A DNA stretch of 49,230 nucleotides from an uncultured Flavobacteriaceae bacterium (GCA_937901915.1 CALGUD010000048.1:1-49230); one strand, 5' to 3'. Positions 25,838 to 34,120 are shown, counted from the first letter of the stretch. A program made the numbers and translations. The notes: generated by a model not told the origin, from the letters alone.

Positions 25838-26302
25838 TTATTTTTGTGGGGGCAACTCCACTTTTCCATTGGGGTGAATACGACAAAGTACTTTACTCAT
25901 CTGATCTTCGAGATTAAGAGTAAAAACTACAGGCCCGTTTTTTGGTATATCCCGGAATTCCATAGATTCGGCTACAGCCTCCAAACCCTCTAATACTTGT
26001 GTCGCAGCATCTTTAAAACATTCTTCTACATCCCCCGCATAGTCATTCTCTTCTTTATTTAAAGGAAAAAAATAAGAAAGATCCAGTCCCCCACAAGCCT
26101 CAAAAACTTCTCCCTCGGAACCCAATCCATAACCCATAAACTCCAGGTCGGGAGGTGTTGTAATCTCTCCCTGTGCTGAAAATATAATTTTTGAAACCGG
26201 AAGCTCATCTTTATTACCGGTATAATCGGCATTGGCATATAGCCTAAAAGATTCTAAAAGTTCTTTTTTAATCTGTTCATTTATTTTTTTTGGTTCATTC
26301 AT
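25838..26302 (-). CDS. Hypothetical acidic protein, 154 aa
   Basis: The protein is soluble and acidic, with a predicted N-terminal helix (INEQIKKELLESFRLYANA), a Gly-rich segment (MGYGLGSEGEVFEACGG), a long helix (DVEECFKDAATQVLEGLEAVAESM) and a C-terminal beta hairpin. No signal peptide is present. I do not recognise the family. It is encoded 29 nt downstream of the LRR protein gene on the same strand, so the two are probably co-transcribed and may act together. Confidence 0.65.
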   Translation of the reverse strand: MNEPKKINEQIKKELLESFRLYANADYTGNKDELPVSKIIFSAQGEITTPPDLEFMGYGLGSEGEVFEACGGLDLSYFFPLNKEENDYAGDVEECFKDAATQVLEGLEAVAESMEFRDIPKNGPVVFTLNLEDQMSKVLCRIHPNGKVELPPQK

Positions 26303-26331
26303 ATTAACTTTATTTATGATGAAATTTTGAA

Positions 26332-29151
26332 TCAGGCCAAAACATCTAAAAAATCCTGATCATTCCTGTATGAAGCAAAATCGTTGTCTTCCATAAACTG
26401 CTGACTGGTTTTACCCAGTTCCAGGGACTTCTTTATATATTTTAACATAGATTCCTTTTCCTTAAATGAGGCAAACGCACAAGCAAGATTATAAGCAAGC
26501 ATCACATCGGCTGTTTGTTCAGGAATATAAGCGATCAGTGATTTAAAAAACGCTTTATCTTTTAAATGAACAGCAGCTACTACTGGAATGTATAATGCAT
26601 TTACAATTGTTGTACCAGGAAGTATCTTAAACATGGAGGTTGTTACTCTTTTTATTTGTTCCCAATGACCGGAAGATGCCATTAAATAAAGATCAAAACG
26701 AAAGTCCAGGTTCGGTATTTTAAGCGGAGGTTGTTCCACTAAAGGAATAATAATCTCTAACCGGGTTAAATATCCATCAAATCTTTCTTCAAGGTGATTG
26801 TCTACAATACGAGCATAAACATCTCTAATTTCCTTTGCATATATATCATCATTTGTTAAATCACTAATGGTTTTTACATATTCTCTTAGTTGATGTATAA
26901 TTTCCGGAGCGCCTTCATTTTTATTCATTCCTTTTATCATAGAGATTATTACATCAGCTAAGTACTCCTTATCTTCGTTTTCTTTTAAAAAAGTCTTTAG
27001 GTTTTCAATTCCCTTTGAGAGTACATATTTCTCTAAACTCTCTCCTACATCAGATACATTTGCTTTCATTCCGATAAAATAGTTAATTGCAAACAGAACA
27101 TCATCTTCAGGGAGGTCAAGATCATTCATTTTTCTAATGATTTTATAATCATTAGCTTCTAGAAAATTATCATCGGCTTTTTCTCCCATCGCCCGAATGA
27201 GTTTTATCATATCGTTGGGATCATCTGATTCTATTAAAGAATAAAGTCCAGCCTTTTCTGATGCTTTTGCAATTTCATTCTGAAACACTTCCAGGTAATC
27301 TCCTTCCATCTCTTCTTCTATTTCTTCCTGTAAACGTTTAAAATATGCAAAACCATGGTATTCCATATATTCCTCCTGGTACGCTAAAAAAGCAGCTAAC
27401 AACCTGTCAAAATCATCTTGAGATTTACACTTTTTAAAGGCAGGTATGAATAGTTGATCAGCACCATCCCCACCATCACTGTTCAGCATATCACCGTGTG
27501 CATTTTCCAGTAACTCAAGTAGTGCCTCCGTTTCAAAATCGGGAAAAAGGATATCGTGAAGTTGGTCATGTACTGTACTTTCCCAATATCTGTGTCCGAA
27601 ATCATAATATTCACATGCTTTTTTAAATTGTTCTATAACAAATTTTTGGGCATCCACATCTTTTCTACGGATGATTTCCTCTATGGCAAATACAGTAATC
27701 TGGTAATTATCTTCCCCAATGGAACGAAGTGACATAGCTACCAGGGCTTTTAAGGTTTCGGTGCTCAATACCGATTTGTGTTTTTCAAAAGCGTCCTCTA
27801 GTATCGGAAGGTGTACAATGTCATAATTATCGGCTACCTCTCCAAAATACCCTGCAAGCGGATTGTTTTCATCATGGAAATTTTTATCAACATGCAGGTT
27901 GAGGTCATTTATTGCTTTTTCAACCACTTTTAAATCATTAGACTCTAAATTTTCAACAACCGTTTCAACTGAAGGCAGGTTGGCAAACATCTCCTTTTGT
28001 TTCCATTGTGCTTCTATTTCGTCTGATGCTTCCAGGGTTTTTAAGGTTGGGTGTTTATAGATGGCTTCCAGGGTTTTAATTTTTTCGCAATACGAGATCT
28101 TGAGTGTTTCAAGTGAATGAAGCTCGAGGATGGCATCGATAGATTTTAATCTCCTGCTGGTATTAACATCTAATGTTTTAATGGGAAGCCCTGCTAATCC
28201 GCTCAGGTTCTTAAGCACGGATGCACTTTCAAGGTTTAATTCTTCCAGGTTTTTTAAATGGGAAAACCCGGATGTGTTTTCTATGCCGGAGCATTGTGCA
28301 GAAAATTTTCTTAGTTTTCGGGCATTTTTTAAAAATGCGAGATCCACCACTCCACAATAGTCCATATTTAATTCTTCCAGGGCCGGTAAATCCCCTATTA
28401 CTTCGGGGATAGGGTGCAGGTACACCTTCTCATCACTCCAAAGGTTGTCTACGGGTGATGTAGTTCCATTATTAAAAGAATGGGAAAAATCCAAATTCCG
28501 GAGCGATGTTAAATTAGAAAAGTTGTCAGGAAGTTGTGTAATGTGCTGACTGAATTGTAAATTCTCAAGGTTCTTTAAACCACATATTACTTCGGGAAAT
28601 TTTCGCATGGGCATCCCACCTATAACCAGTTCCTTAAGATTGGATAATTTTTCAATCTCTTTTGGAAGGTCGCTAAGTCCGCATGAGGCCAGCTTAAAGT
28701 ATTCTAATTGTGTAAGTTCTCCAATTTCAGGAGCAAGCTCTCCGCTTTTTAAATGGGAACCCCATATCTCCAGATTTTTCAGGTTAGGAAAGCAGGAAAC
28801 TATAGTTTGCGTATCTTTATATGGATCACTCACTACTGTACTGAATATTTCAATATGCGTCATGGGGCCTAACTTTTCAAAGTCACAAAAAGACCAGAGC
28901 GTTAATTCTTTAATTTGGGTTAATTTTTCCAGGTTTAAAGGTGGGTTATATAGCTTATCTCTATGCTCGCCGGATACATAAATTGCATTCAGGTGTTTAA
29001 AATCTGCCAATTCCACAGGTAGGTCAATTGTATCCGTATAACCATCAAAGCGAATACCTTTAACCTCTTTGTGTTCAAGAAGCATATCAGGGTTGTAATT
29101 GTCTTCTTTCAGGTTGATTGTAAGCTTCCTTTCTTCGTTGTTATAGTCCAT
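26332..29151 (-). CDS. Large cytoplasmic leucine-rich-repeat protein with helical C-terminal region
   Basis: The 939-residue protein has no signal peptide. From about 40 to 390 it has leucine-rich repeats of the LxxLxxLxLxxCxL and plant/SDS22-like forms (LTQLEYFKLASCGLSDLPKE, LSNLKELVIGGMPM, LKNLEELNLESASVL). From about 400 to 890 it is alpha-helical, acidic and HEAT/TPR-like, and it closes with a TPR-like end (AYNLACAFASFKEKESMLKYIKKSLELGK). Such proteins act as scaffolds for protein contacts. The substrate is unknown. It is followed by the 154-aa protein gene and has an unusual size for a cytoplasmic LRR protein. Confidence 0.75.
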   Translation of the reverse strand: MDYNNEERKLTINLKEDNYNPDMLLEHKEVKGIRFDGYTDTIDLPVELADFKHLNAIYVSGEHRDKLYNPPLNLEKLTQIKELTLWSFCDFEKLGPMTHIEIFSTVVSDPYKDTQTIVSCFPNLKNLEIWGSHLKSGELAPEIGELTQLEYFKLASCGLSDLPKEIEKLSNLKELVIGGMPMRKFPEVICGLKNLENLQFSQHITQLPDNFSNLTSLRNLDFSHSFNNGTTSPVDNLWSDEKVYLHPIPEVIGDLPALEELNMDYCGVVDLAFLKNARKLRKFSAQCSGIENTSGFSHLKNLEELNLESASVLKNLSGLAGLPIKTLDVNTSRRLKSIDAILELHSLETLKISYCEKIKTLEAIYKHPTLKTLEASDEIEAQWKQKEMFANLPSVETVVENLESNDLKVVEKAINDLNLHVDKNFHDENNPLAGYFGEVADNYDIVHLPILEDAFEKHKSVLSTETLKALVAMSLRSIGEDNYQITVFAIEEIIRRKDVDAQKFVIEQFKKACEYYDFGHRYWESTVHDQLHDILFPDFETEALLELLENAHGDMLNSDGGDGADQLFIPAFKKCKSQDDFDRLLAAFLAYQEEYMEYHGFAYFKRLQEEIEEEMEGDYLEVFQNEIAKASEKAGLYSLIESDDPNDMIKLIRAMGEKADDNFLEANDYKIIRKMNDLDLPEDDVLFAINYFIGMKANVSDVGESLEKYVLSKGIENLKTFLKENEDKEYLADVIISMIKGMNKNEGAPEIIHQLREYVKTISDLTNDDIYAKEIRDVYARIVDNHLEERFDGYLTRLEIIIPLVEQPPLKIPNLDFRFDLYLMASSGHWEQIKRVTTSMFKILPGTTIVNALYIPVVAAVHLKDKAFFKSLIAYIPEQTADVMLAYNLACAFASFKEKESMLKYIKKSLELGKTSQQFMEDNDFASYRNDQDFLDVLA

Positions 29152-29235
29152 TAGTTTAATTTAAGGATGTTATTTTTTTACATTCCATTTGGAACATAAC
29201 AAAAATGAAGAAATATAAGGAATAACAAAAGCCAT

Positions 29236-29263
29236 TTTTCAGTGAAAATGTTATCACTGAAAA
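29236..29263 (-). terminator. 10-bp hairpin after prfH
   Basis: TTTTCAGTGA (29236-29245) pairs with TCACTGAAAA (29254-29263). It lies 10 nt past the prfH stop and upstream of the LRR gene. No strong U tract follows on the minus strand, so termination is possible but not certain. Confidence 0.4.
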
Positions 29264-29272
29264 CAGCGGATA

Positions 29273-29965
29273 TTATTCTTCCAGCCTGTTACGCAAATCC
29301 TGCTTTAAGGCTGTTCGCTTACTTTTAAAGGTTTCCGGATTTTTCTTCTTTTTAAAATCGCTCCCCCTGAATGTTCTCACGGGGTTACCTCTTTTTAAAT
29401 TTAAGTGGTATTCCCATTGATTGTTGAGGTTGCTCTTTACTTTTTCAAGATTGGCTTCGTATACTTTAACTTTTAACCTTTCTATGGCGAGCTTTTTATT
29501 CTGGTGCTGCGACCGGCTTTCCATGGCAACCACACTTATACCTGATTCTTTATGTGTGGCGCGGACGGCAGAATTCACTTTATTTACATTTTGCCCGCCG
29601 GGCCCGGAGCTTCGCATGGCCTGAAAAGTGATGTCATTTTCATTGAGTTCCAGCTTTTGCTCTTGCGATACCTCATAAACTCCAATAAACCAGTTTTTCC
29701 GCTTATGGGTTTTCCTGAATTCTGAAGTTCCTATCCATTGTACCGTTCCCAGCCAGGTTTCGAGAAAAGTGTTTAAATTATTTCCTTTCAGGCTTAGGAT
29801 TACCGATTGCAAGGTTCCGTTTTCTGTTCCGGGAATGCTATTTATAAGGTTATACTCCAGCCCTTCCTGCCGTACTTCTTCTAAAAAGAGTTTAAGCACC
29901 TGTGCTACTACCCAGCTGCATTCTGCAGGGCCACGGCCGGCTGTTATCTGAATTATTTTTTCCAT
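29273..29965 (-). CDS. prfH: Peptide chain release factor-like protein PrfH
   Basis: The 230-residue class I release-factor relative has the catalytic GGQ loop RSSGPGGQNVNKVNSAVR (GGQ at 123-125) and a start MEKIIQITAGRGPAECSWVV that is characteristic of PrfH. It lacks the codon-recognition domain of RF1/RF2. PrfH releases peptides from ribosomes whose 16S decoding centre has been cut, after which RtcB reseals the rRNA. The frame extends to 30022, but those extra codons lie partly in an inserted repeat, so the ATG complementary to 29963-29965 is the start. The partner rtcB lies upstream across the 141-bp insertion. Confidence 0.92.
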   Translation of the reverse strand: MEKIIQITAGRGPAECSWVVAQVLKLFLEEVRQEGLEYNLINSIPGTENGTLQSVILSLKGNNLNTFLETWLGTVQWIGTSEFRKTHKRKNWFIGVYEVSQEQKLELNENDITFQAMRSSGPGGQNVNKVNSAVRATHKESGISVVAMESRSQHQNKKLAIERLKVKVYEANLEKVKSNLNNQWEYHLNLKRGNPVRTFRGSDFKKKKNPETFKSKRTALKQDLRNRLEE

Positions 29966-30001
29966 TTTTTTTAATTTTTTGTAGTAGAGATGGTGATTAA
30001 A

Positions 30002-30142
30002 GAGGCTGTTTAAAAAGGTCAATATAAGGCAAATAATGAAGTTACGTCAGGTTGAGCGCCCCCGACGCTTCGGGGGAAACCTAAGGTTATAGTTCTCGAC
30101 TGCGCTCGAACAGACAGTTTTAAGTCCTTTTTAGACAGCCTC
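30002..30142. mobile_element. MITE-like element between rtcB and prfH
   Basis: The ends are a 17-bp terminal inverted repeat, GAGGCTGTTTAAAAAGG (30002-30018) and CCTTTTTAGACAGCCTC (30126-30142), with one mismatch. The interior of about 107 bp has no gene but a strong stem CCCCCGA-cgct-TCGGGGG and a TTGAGCGC/GCGCTCGAA pairing. Ends beginning GAGGCTGT are like those of transposase-bearing insertion sequences. A clear target duplication is not visible. It is probably a non-autonomous element. Confidence 0.65.
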
Positions 30143-30145
30143 ATT

Positions 30146-31537
30146 TTATTTATCCATCCTCACAATTTTAGGTGAAAAGGTGCCTATTACTTCTATGAGC
30201 TCCTGTTGATTGGCCATGACTTTTTTTATGTCTTTATAAGCCATTGGCGCTTCATCAATACCACCTCCAATGAGTGTAACCTCATTTGCTTCCAGTTCTT
30301 TTACGATCTCACTTTTGGTAAAAGTTTCTTTACACTTTCGCCTTGAAAAAAGACGTCCGGCTCCATGGGAGGCAGAAAACAGGCTTTCTTCATTTCCAAG
30401 CCCTCTTACAATGTACCCCGGTGCTGTAACCGATCCGGGGATAATGCCCAACACACCTTTTCCTGCCGGGGTGGCACCTTTTCTGTGAACAATGCATTCT
30501 TCATCGTTTATCACCTGCTTCCATGCAAAATTGTGGTGATTTTCTATTTTAGCCACTGGTTTTGACCCCAAAAGCTTCGCCAGCCGGGCATGAATATCAT
30601 CGTGGCAGGCTTGTGCATAATCCCCGGCCAATGTCATTGCCGCCCAGTATTCCTGTCCGTCGTGCGTATTCAGATCCAGCCATGCCAGTTGTTGCACGTG
30701 TTTGGGCAGCGGACACTGTTTCCTGGCCAGGTAGGTGTAATGTTTTGCAATATTTGCCCCCAGGCCACGTGACCCACTATGTGACAAGATGCCAAGGTAT
30801 TGACCGGTTGGCAGCTTCCATTCATTTGTCTCATCAGTAACAGATACGACTCCAAACTCCACAAAGTGGTTTCCACCTCCGGATGTTCCCAATTGTTTGT
30901 ACGCTTTGTCCTTTAATCTTTTAATTAGCGGAATGGTTTTAAACTCTTCCCGCTCAAAGATCTCATGGTCGTGCTTCACATCATGGGTCTCATACATCCC
31001 GAATTTGGTGTGTTCTGAAAGAAAATTTACCAGCTGATGTTTTTTACCCTTCAGGTACGAAACTGGGACCGGATATATGGTTAAGCACATCCTGCAGCCT
31101 ATATCCACTCCCACACCATATGGGATCACTGCATTTTTGGTGGCCAATACGCCACCAATAGGTAAACCATATCCCGAATGTGCATCGGGCATTAAGGCAC
31201 CGGCTACCGAAACAGGTAGTTTTAACGCATCATACAATTGGTATTTTGCCTGTTCGTCTATTTCATTTTCACCATAAATCTGAAAAGGTGCACGGGTGGC
31301 AGCGAGTTCCTGTCTTTTTACTTCCACCGGTTTAATAAGGCTTTCGGCAATCTTACCCCAAATACCATCACCCAGATACTCTTCAGGGCTTAACAATACC
31401 TTTTTGGCCTCTGCTAAGACGTGTTCTTTTTTTATTTTTTTCTGGTACCTGTTAATCTGGCCCAAAGTGATATTGATACTATTGTTTTTTGGAAAGCCTA
31501 ATTTTATTAAGTCTTTTCCGCTTAATTTATTTCCCAT
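30146..31537 (-). CDS. rtcB: RNA-splicing ligase RtcB (PrfH-associated type)
   Basis: The protein has about 463 residues with the metal and GMP-site motifs MPDAHSGYGLPIGGV, GVDIGCRMCL (metal Cys near 148), GGGNHFVEFG, ENHHNFAWK, HRKGATPAGKG and HGAGRLFSRR, ending in an acidic/basic tail. RtcB joins 2',3'-cyclic phosphate and 5'-OH RNA ends using GTP and Mn. The pairing with prfH points to repair of cleaved 16S rRNA rather than tRNA splicing. The frame can start at 31573, but MGNKLSGKDLIKLGFP (31537) is the better start. It is upstream of prfH on the same strand, separated by a MITE-like insertion. Confidence 0.92.
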   Translation of the reverse strand: MGNKLSGKDLIKLGFPKNNSINITLGQINRYQKKIKKEHVLAEAKKVLLSPEEYLGDGIWGKIAESLIKPVEVKRQELAATRAPFQIYGENEIDEQAKYQLYDALKLPVSVAGALMPDAHSGYGLPIGGVLATKNAVIPYGVGVDIGCRMCLTIYPVPVSYLKGKKHQLVNFLSEHTKFGMYETHDVKHDHEIFEREEFKTIPLIKRLKDKAYKQLGTSGGGNHFVEFGVVSVTDETNEWKLPTGQYLGILSHSGSRGLGANIAKHYTYLARKQCPLPKHVQQLAWLDLNTHDGQEYWAAMTLAGDYAQACHDDIHARLAKLLGSKPVAKIENHHNFAWKQVINDEECIVHRKGATPAGKGVLGIIPGSVTAPGYIVRGLGNEESLFSASHGAGRLFSRRKCKETFTKSEIVKELEANEVTLIGGGIDEAPMAYKDIKKVMANQQELIEVIGTFSPKIVRMDK

Positions 31538-31636
31538 TGGTATTAATATATGATTGGTAATCATGAACAGCAACGTTATGCTTATTCATTCTTTCCTTAA
31601 ATAAATGTCCCGGAAACTATATAGCTGTGTTGCATA

Positions 31637-31673
31637 AAAAAAATCCGGAACTTTGATGGCTCCGGACTTCATT
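31637..31673 (-). terminator. Terminator-like hairpin ending the small minus-strand unit
   Basis: Read on the minus strand, GTCCGGA, an 11-nt loop and TCCGGAT are followed by seven or more T. It lies about 20 nt after the stop of the 26-codon frame and before rtcB. Confidence 0.7.
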
Positions 31674-31692
31674 TATATACAATGTTTGTACT

Positions 31693-31773
31693 TTACTGAA
31701 GAAGTCCCGAAGCGAGCACATAAAGAAGACCTTGTCTCTTTAAAGTGTTTTTGGCTGATTTAATAAATGTCAT
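31693..31773 (-). CDS. Candidate 26-aa peptide or small RNA
   Basis: The ATG complementary to 31771-31773 starts MTFIKSAKNTLKRQGLLYVLASGLLQ, with stop at 31693-31695. It is amphipathic: a Lys-rich front and a hydrophobic back. It sits between a good promoter (-33 TTG at 31855-31857, -7 CATCTTTG at 31827-31834, spacer 20) and a terminator at 31637-31673. Promoter, frame and terminator together make a self-contained transcript of about 190 nt. It may encode the peptide or work as RNA. No similar sequence is known to me. Confidence 0.4.
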   Translation of the reverse strand: MTFIKSAKNTLKRQGLLYVLASGLLQ

Positions 31774-31826
31774 TTGCTTCGGTTTTAATGATTTATAATT
31801 TGTTTTATACTTGCTGTATTGCGGTG

Positions 31827-31857
31827 CAAAGATGAGGCCTAATTTTTAATTACGCAA
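31827..31857 (-). promoter_or_regulatory. Promoter of the small minus-strand unit
   Basis: On the minus strand, TTG is followed after 20 nt by CATCTTTGCACC, one mismatch from the TAnnTTTG consensus and with the GCACC continuation also seen in front of rpsP and the Cys-rich gene. The start site is expected near 31820, about 50 nt before the ATG. Confidence 0.55.
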
Positions 31858-32018
31858 GAAATTTTTATTTTATTTTACTGGTTATCAATTAGTTATGTAA
31901 AATTTAAGACATAGAAATCCCTGTCCGTAATTAAACAGAATGTAAAATAACCGGAATTCCCGTTGCTTTAAATTAGTTTTCAAATGTCATGGTATACATG
32001 TTAAATCAAAATTCCTTA

Positions 32019-32056
32019 AAAGCAAAAGCGCCCGGTATGTCGGACGCTTTTGCTTT
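32019..32056. terminator. Perfect 12-bp stem, bidirectional terminator
   Basis: AAAGCAAAAGCG (32019-32030) and CGCTTTTGCTTT (32045-32056) pair fully, and the loop can extend with CCG/CGG. It lies 127 nt past the end of the minus-strand S24-like gene, with A/T runs on both sides. Confidence 0.65.
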
Positions 32057-32182
32057 AATTGTATATGAATTATTCCCTATGGCTGTGAAAACAGTTTAGC
32101 GTTCCTTGTATGTAAAAAATCTCTATGCATCATTTTGCTATATATATAGTTTGTACGTTTATAATATTTGTGAAACAAATGT

Positions 32183-32479
32183 CTATGACATTGGTAATAT
32201 CTCTATTACCTTACCATATACATTTTTGGTCCATCCGTTAATTCTGCCGTGATTATTACCAATTAATAATCCGCGGCTGTTATTTTTACCTTTTACAAGG
32301 TGTGTAAAGCAGTTTCCACGTACTTTACAATACACAATGTCGCCTACTTCACAATCTTCCCATGATATGGGCTGCAACCTTACAGGTTGCTTAGATCTTA
32401 AAAGAGGTAACATAGAATTACCGGGTTCTTTTGAAATGATGGTTTCACCATTTTGCAATTTTTGAATTTTCCAATTCAT
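32183..32479 (-). CDS. Small S24/S26 peptidase-like protein (phage-type)
   Basis: The 98-residue protein has a peptidase fold with the nucleophile motif GNSMLP (Ser22), then a beta domain (WEDCEVGDIVYCKVRGNCFTHLV) and the end LLIGNNHGRINGW. The last motif is one I associate with phage and prophage S24-like proteins. At the place where LexA/UmuD carry the catalytic Lys, this protein has THLVK (His60, Lys63), so activity is uncertain. Its promoter is annotated at 32564-32596. It is monocistronic with a terminator downstream. Confidence 0.7.
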   Translation of the reverse strand: MNWKIQKLQNGETIISKEPGNSMLPLLRSKQPVRLQPISWEDCEVGDIVYCKVRGNCFTHLVKGKNNSRGLLIGNNHGRINGWTKNVYGKVIEILPMS

Positions 32480-32563
32480 TCATTTAATTTTTAAAAGTTA
32501 TATAAGCCAATGTTGACTTACATATCCCCCAAAAACTTCAAAAGACCTTTTCAATGAACAGTG

Positions 32564-32596
32564 CAAAGATGGGTATTTTAATAAATAAGTTCCAAA
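32564..32596 (-). promoter_or_regulatory. Promoter of the S24-like gene
   Basis: On the minus strand, TTTG (32593-32596) and CATCTTTG (32564-32571) are separated by 21 nt and followed by GCAC. The -7 box has the same single mismatch from TAnnTTTG as the small unit at 31827. The start site is expected near 32557, giving a leader of about 75 nt. Confidence 0.6.
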
Positions 32597-32784
32597 TTTT
32601 TTTTCTTTGTATAATGGGGCCGGAACAGTTTTTAAAGGTTTTTCCTTCATTTTTGTACTCAGGAAACCCTGCCATTTTAAAAAAGTTTAGTTATATTTAC
32701 TTTTCCCGTTTTGCCGGTTTAAATTATAAAATTTTAGATTTTAACAGGTAAAACATCCTAAAGCTAACCTAAATATGTAATATT

Positions 32785-33411
32785 ATGAGAACCAAAAAAA
32801 TGACTGTGGGGTTTATGGCTATTTTCCCGGCCTTAATTCTTTTATTAAGCATTTCCTGCAAAAGCGATAAGAGCGAAAATGATCCATCTGCCGAAGATAC
32901 AGAACAGGCAAGTGCAGGTGTAAGCTCAGACGAAACAAAGGTGGCAGTAGAATATCATACAGTTGTGAAAAATTTCATTGAATGTAAATCTGCAGCTACG
33001 GAGCGCAGTCACTGCCGGAATGAGATCACGAGATTAATCAGCGAAACACATGGGTTGGAGGAATTTAAGGATAGTGAACAGAATTATGTGATTTATGACA
33101 GTATTCAACCTATTGTGAAGCGATCTGACAAATGGAAAAATATTGGTGCTGCAACTGACCAGGAAGTATTAAACAAGGGTATTGCACATGCCAATAATGG
33201 TGGTGCAGCGTTAATTATAGATACCTCGGAAACATACGGACATGTGGTGATGCTAAAGCCCGGTGAGGCATACCCTTCCGGATCGTGGAATATGCAGCTC
33301 CCAAATGTTTTATCGCTGTTTAATGCAAAGCCCGAAAATTCGTTTTATGACAAGTCACTTTCGTTTGCTTTTAAAAAGAGTGATGATTTGCATGTTTTTG
33401 TAAGGGAGTAA
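32785..33411 (+). CDS. Lipoprotein of unknown function
   Basis: The 208-residue protein has a lipobox (ALILLLSISC, Cys26), then an acidic Ser/Glu-rich linker of about 25 residues, typical of exported Bacteroidetes lipoproteins. The mature part has GIAHANNGGAALIIDTSETYGHVVMLKPGEAYPSGSW, which resembles the Cys/His core of CHAP or NlpC/P60-like domains in its GHVVML strand, but I cannot see the catalytic Cys in place. The function is therefore left open. Immediately downstream is a non-coding repeat region. Confidence 0.6.
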   Translation: MRTKKMTVGFMAIFPALILLLSISCKSDKSENDPSAEDTEQASAGVSSDETKVAVEYHTVVKNFIECKSAATERSHCRNEITRLISETHGLEEFKDSEQNYVIYDSIQPIVKRSDKWKNIGAATDQEVLNKGIAHANNGGAALIIDTSETYGHVVMLKPGEAYPSGSWNMQLPNVLSLFNAKPENSFYDKSLSFAFKKSDDLHVFVRE

Positions 33412-33419
33412 TTTTCGAG

Positions 33420-34060
33420 TTATGAGTTTAGAGATGTCGGATGACCAATGTCCGGTGTCGGATGCTTGATTTAGGATTTCTGGTTTAGGATTGATGATTA
33501 TAATTGTAGTTCCTTGATTAGTGTCCGGTGTCTTGCATCTTGTCTCTTGCTCTTTTTCACCTGTGTAAGTACTGAAATAGATTCAAGACTAAATAACTTA
33601 GTAATCTATTAATTCAATTAACTTATAAATGTCGGATGTCGGATGCTATATTTAGGATTTCTGGTTTAGGATTTCTGATTGTCTTGCGTCCTGCGTCTTG
33701 TTTCTATTCTCTATTTTCTATTCTCTAATCTCTATTCTCCCGTGCAAGTGCTGAAATAGACCGATGTCCCGTGACGGATGCATGATTTATGATTGTGCAA
33801 AATATTGGAAATAATCCAAGAGTCAAATTCCAAATCCCAGGCACCAATAACCAAGTATTAGTGAACCCGCCTACCGGCCGGCAGGTTAGTGGCGATAACC
33901 ACCACCCAATTAAACGATTACACATTTCAACAAGTCCCAGATTGTAGTTCCCTGATTGGTATAGACAATTGTCTTGCATCTTGTGTCTTGCATCTTTTCT
34001 CCATTCTATTCTCTATTTTCTATTTTCTATCCTCTTGCTTCTTATGTAAAGAACTGAATA
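33420..34060. repeat. Degenerate repeat desert
   Basis: About 640 bp contain no credible gene. They are built of short recurring phrases: gatgtcggatg/gtccggtgtcgg (33434-33460, 33630-33650, 33765-33780), ggatttctggtttaggat (twice), gtcttgcatcttg (four variants), and ctattttctattctc-like C/T tracts (33712-33740, 34000-34035). A frame at 33725-33979 on the minus strand is judged spurious. Such word-salad regions are common between flavobacterial genes and may derive from slippage or old element decay. Confidence 0.6.
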
Positions 34061-34066
34061 TATAAT

Positions 34067-34101
34067 AAAAAAAGGCCATCTAATACCCAGATAGCCTTTT
34101 T
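34067..34101 (-). terminator. Terminator of ssb
   Basis: AAAAAGGC-ATCT pairs with AGAT-AGCCTTTTT across a short loop, with A and T runs on both sides. It lies 20 nt beyond the ssb stop on the minus strand. Confidence 0.7.
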
Positions 34102-34120
34102 ACTCTAGCAAACAACGATC

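Larger units (their letters stand above)
31574..32182. other. Long intergenic region with a small minus-strand unit
   Basis: Between rtcB and the S24-like gene lie 609 bp. The right part has a strong stem-loop (32019-32056). The left part carries a promoter-like signal, a 26-codon frame and a terminator-like hairpin, all on the minus strand and annotated separately. Segment 31860-32018 is AT-rich and I see nothing in it. Confidence 0.6.

Noticed and set aside
33725..33979. 84-codon minus-strand frame with LVPGIWNL
   Set aside because: It lies in the degenerate repeat region. Its residues reflect repeated words, and no start signal or family is seen.
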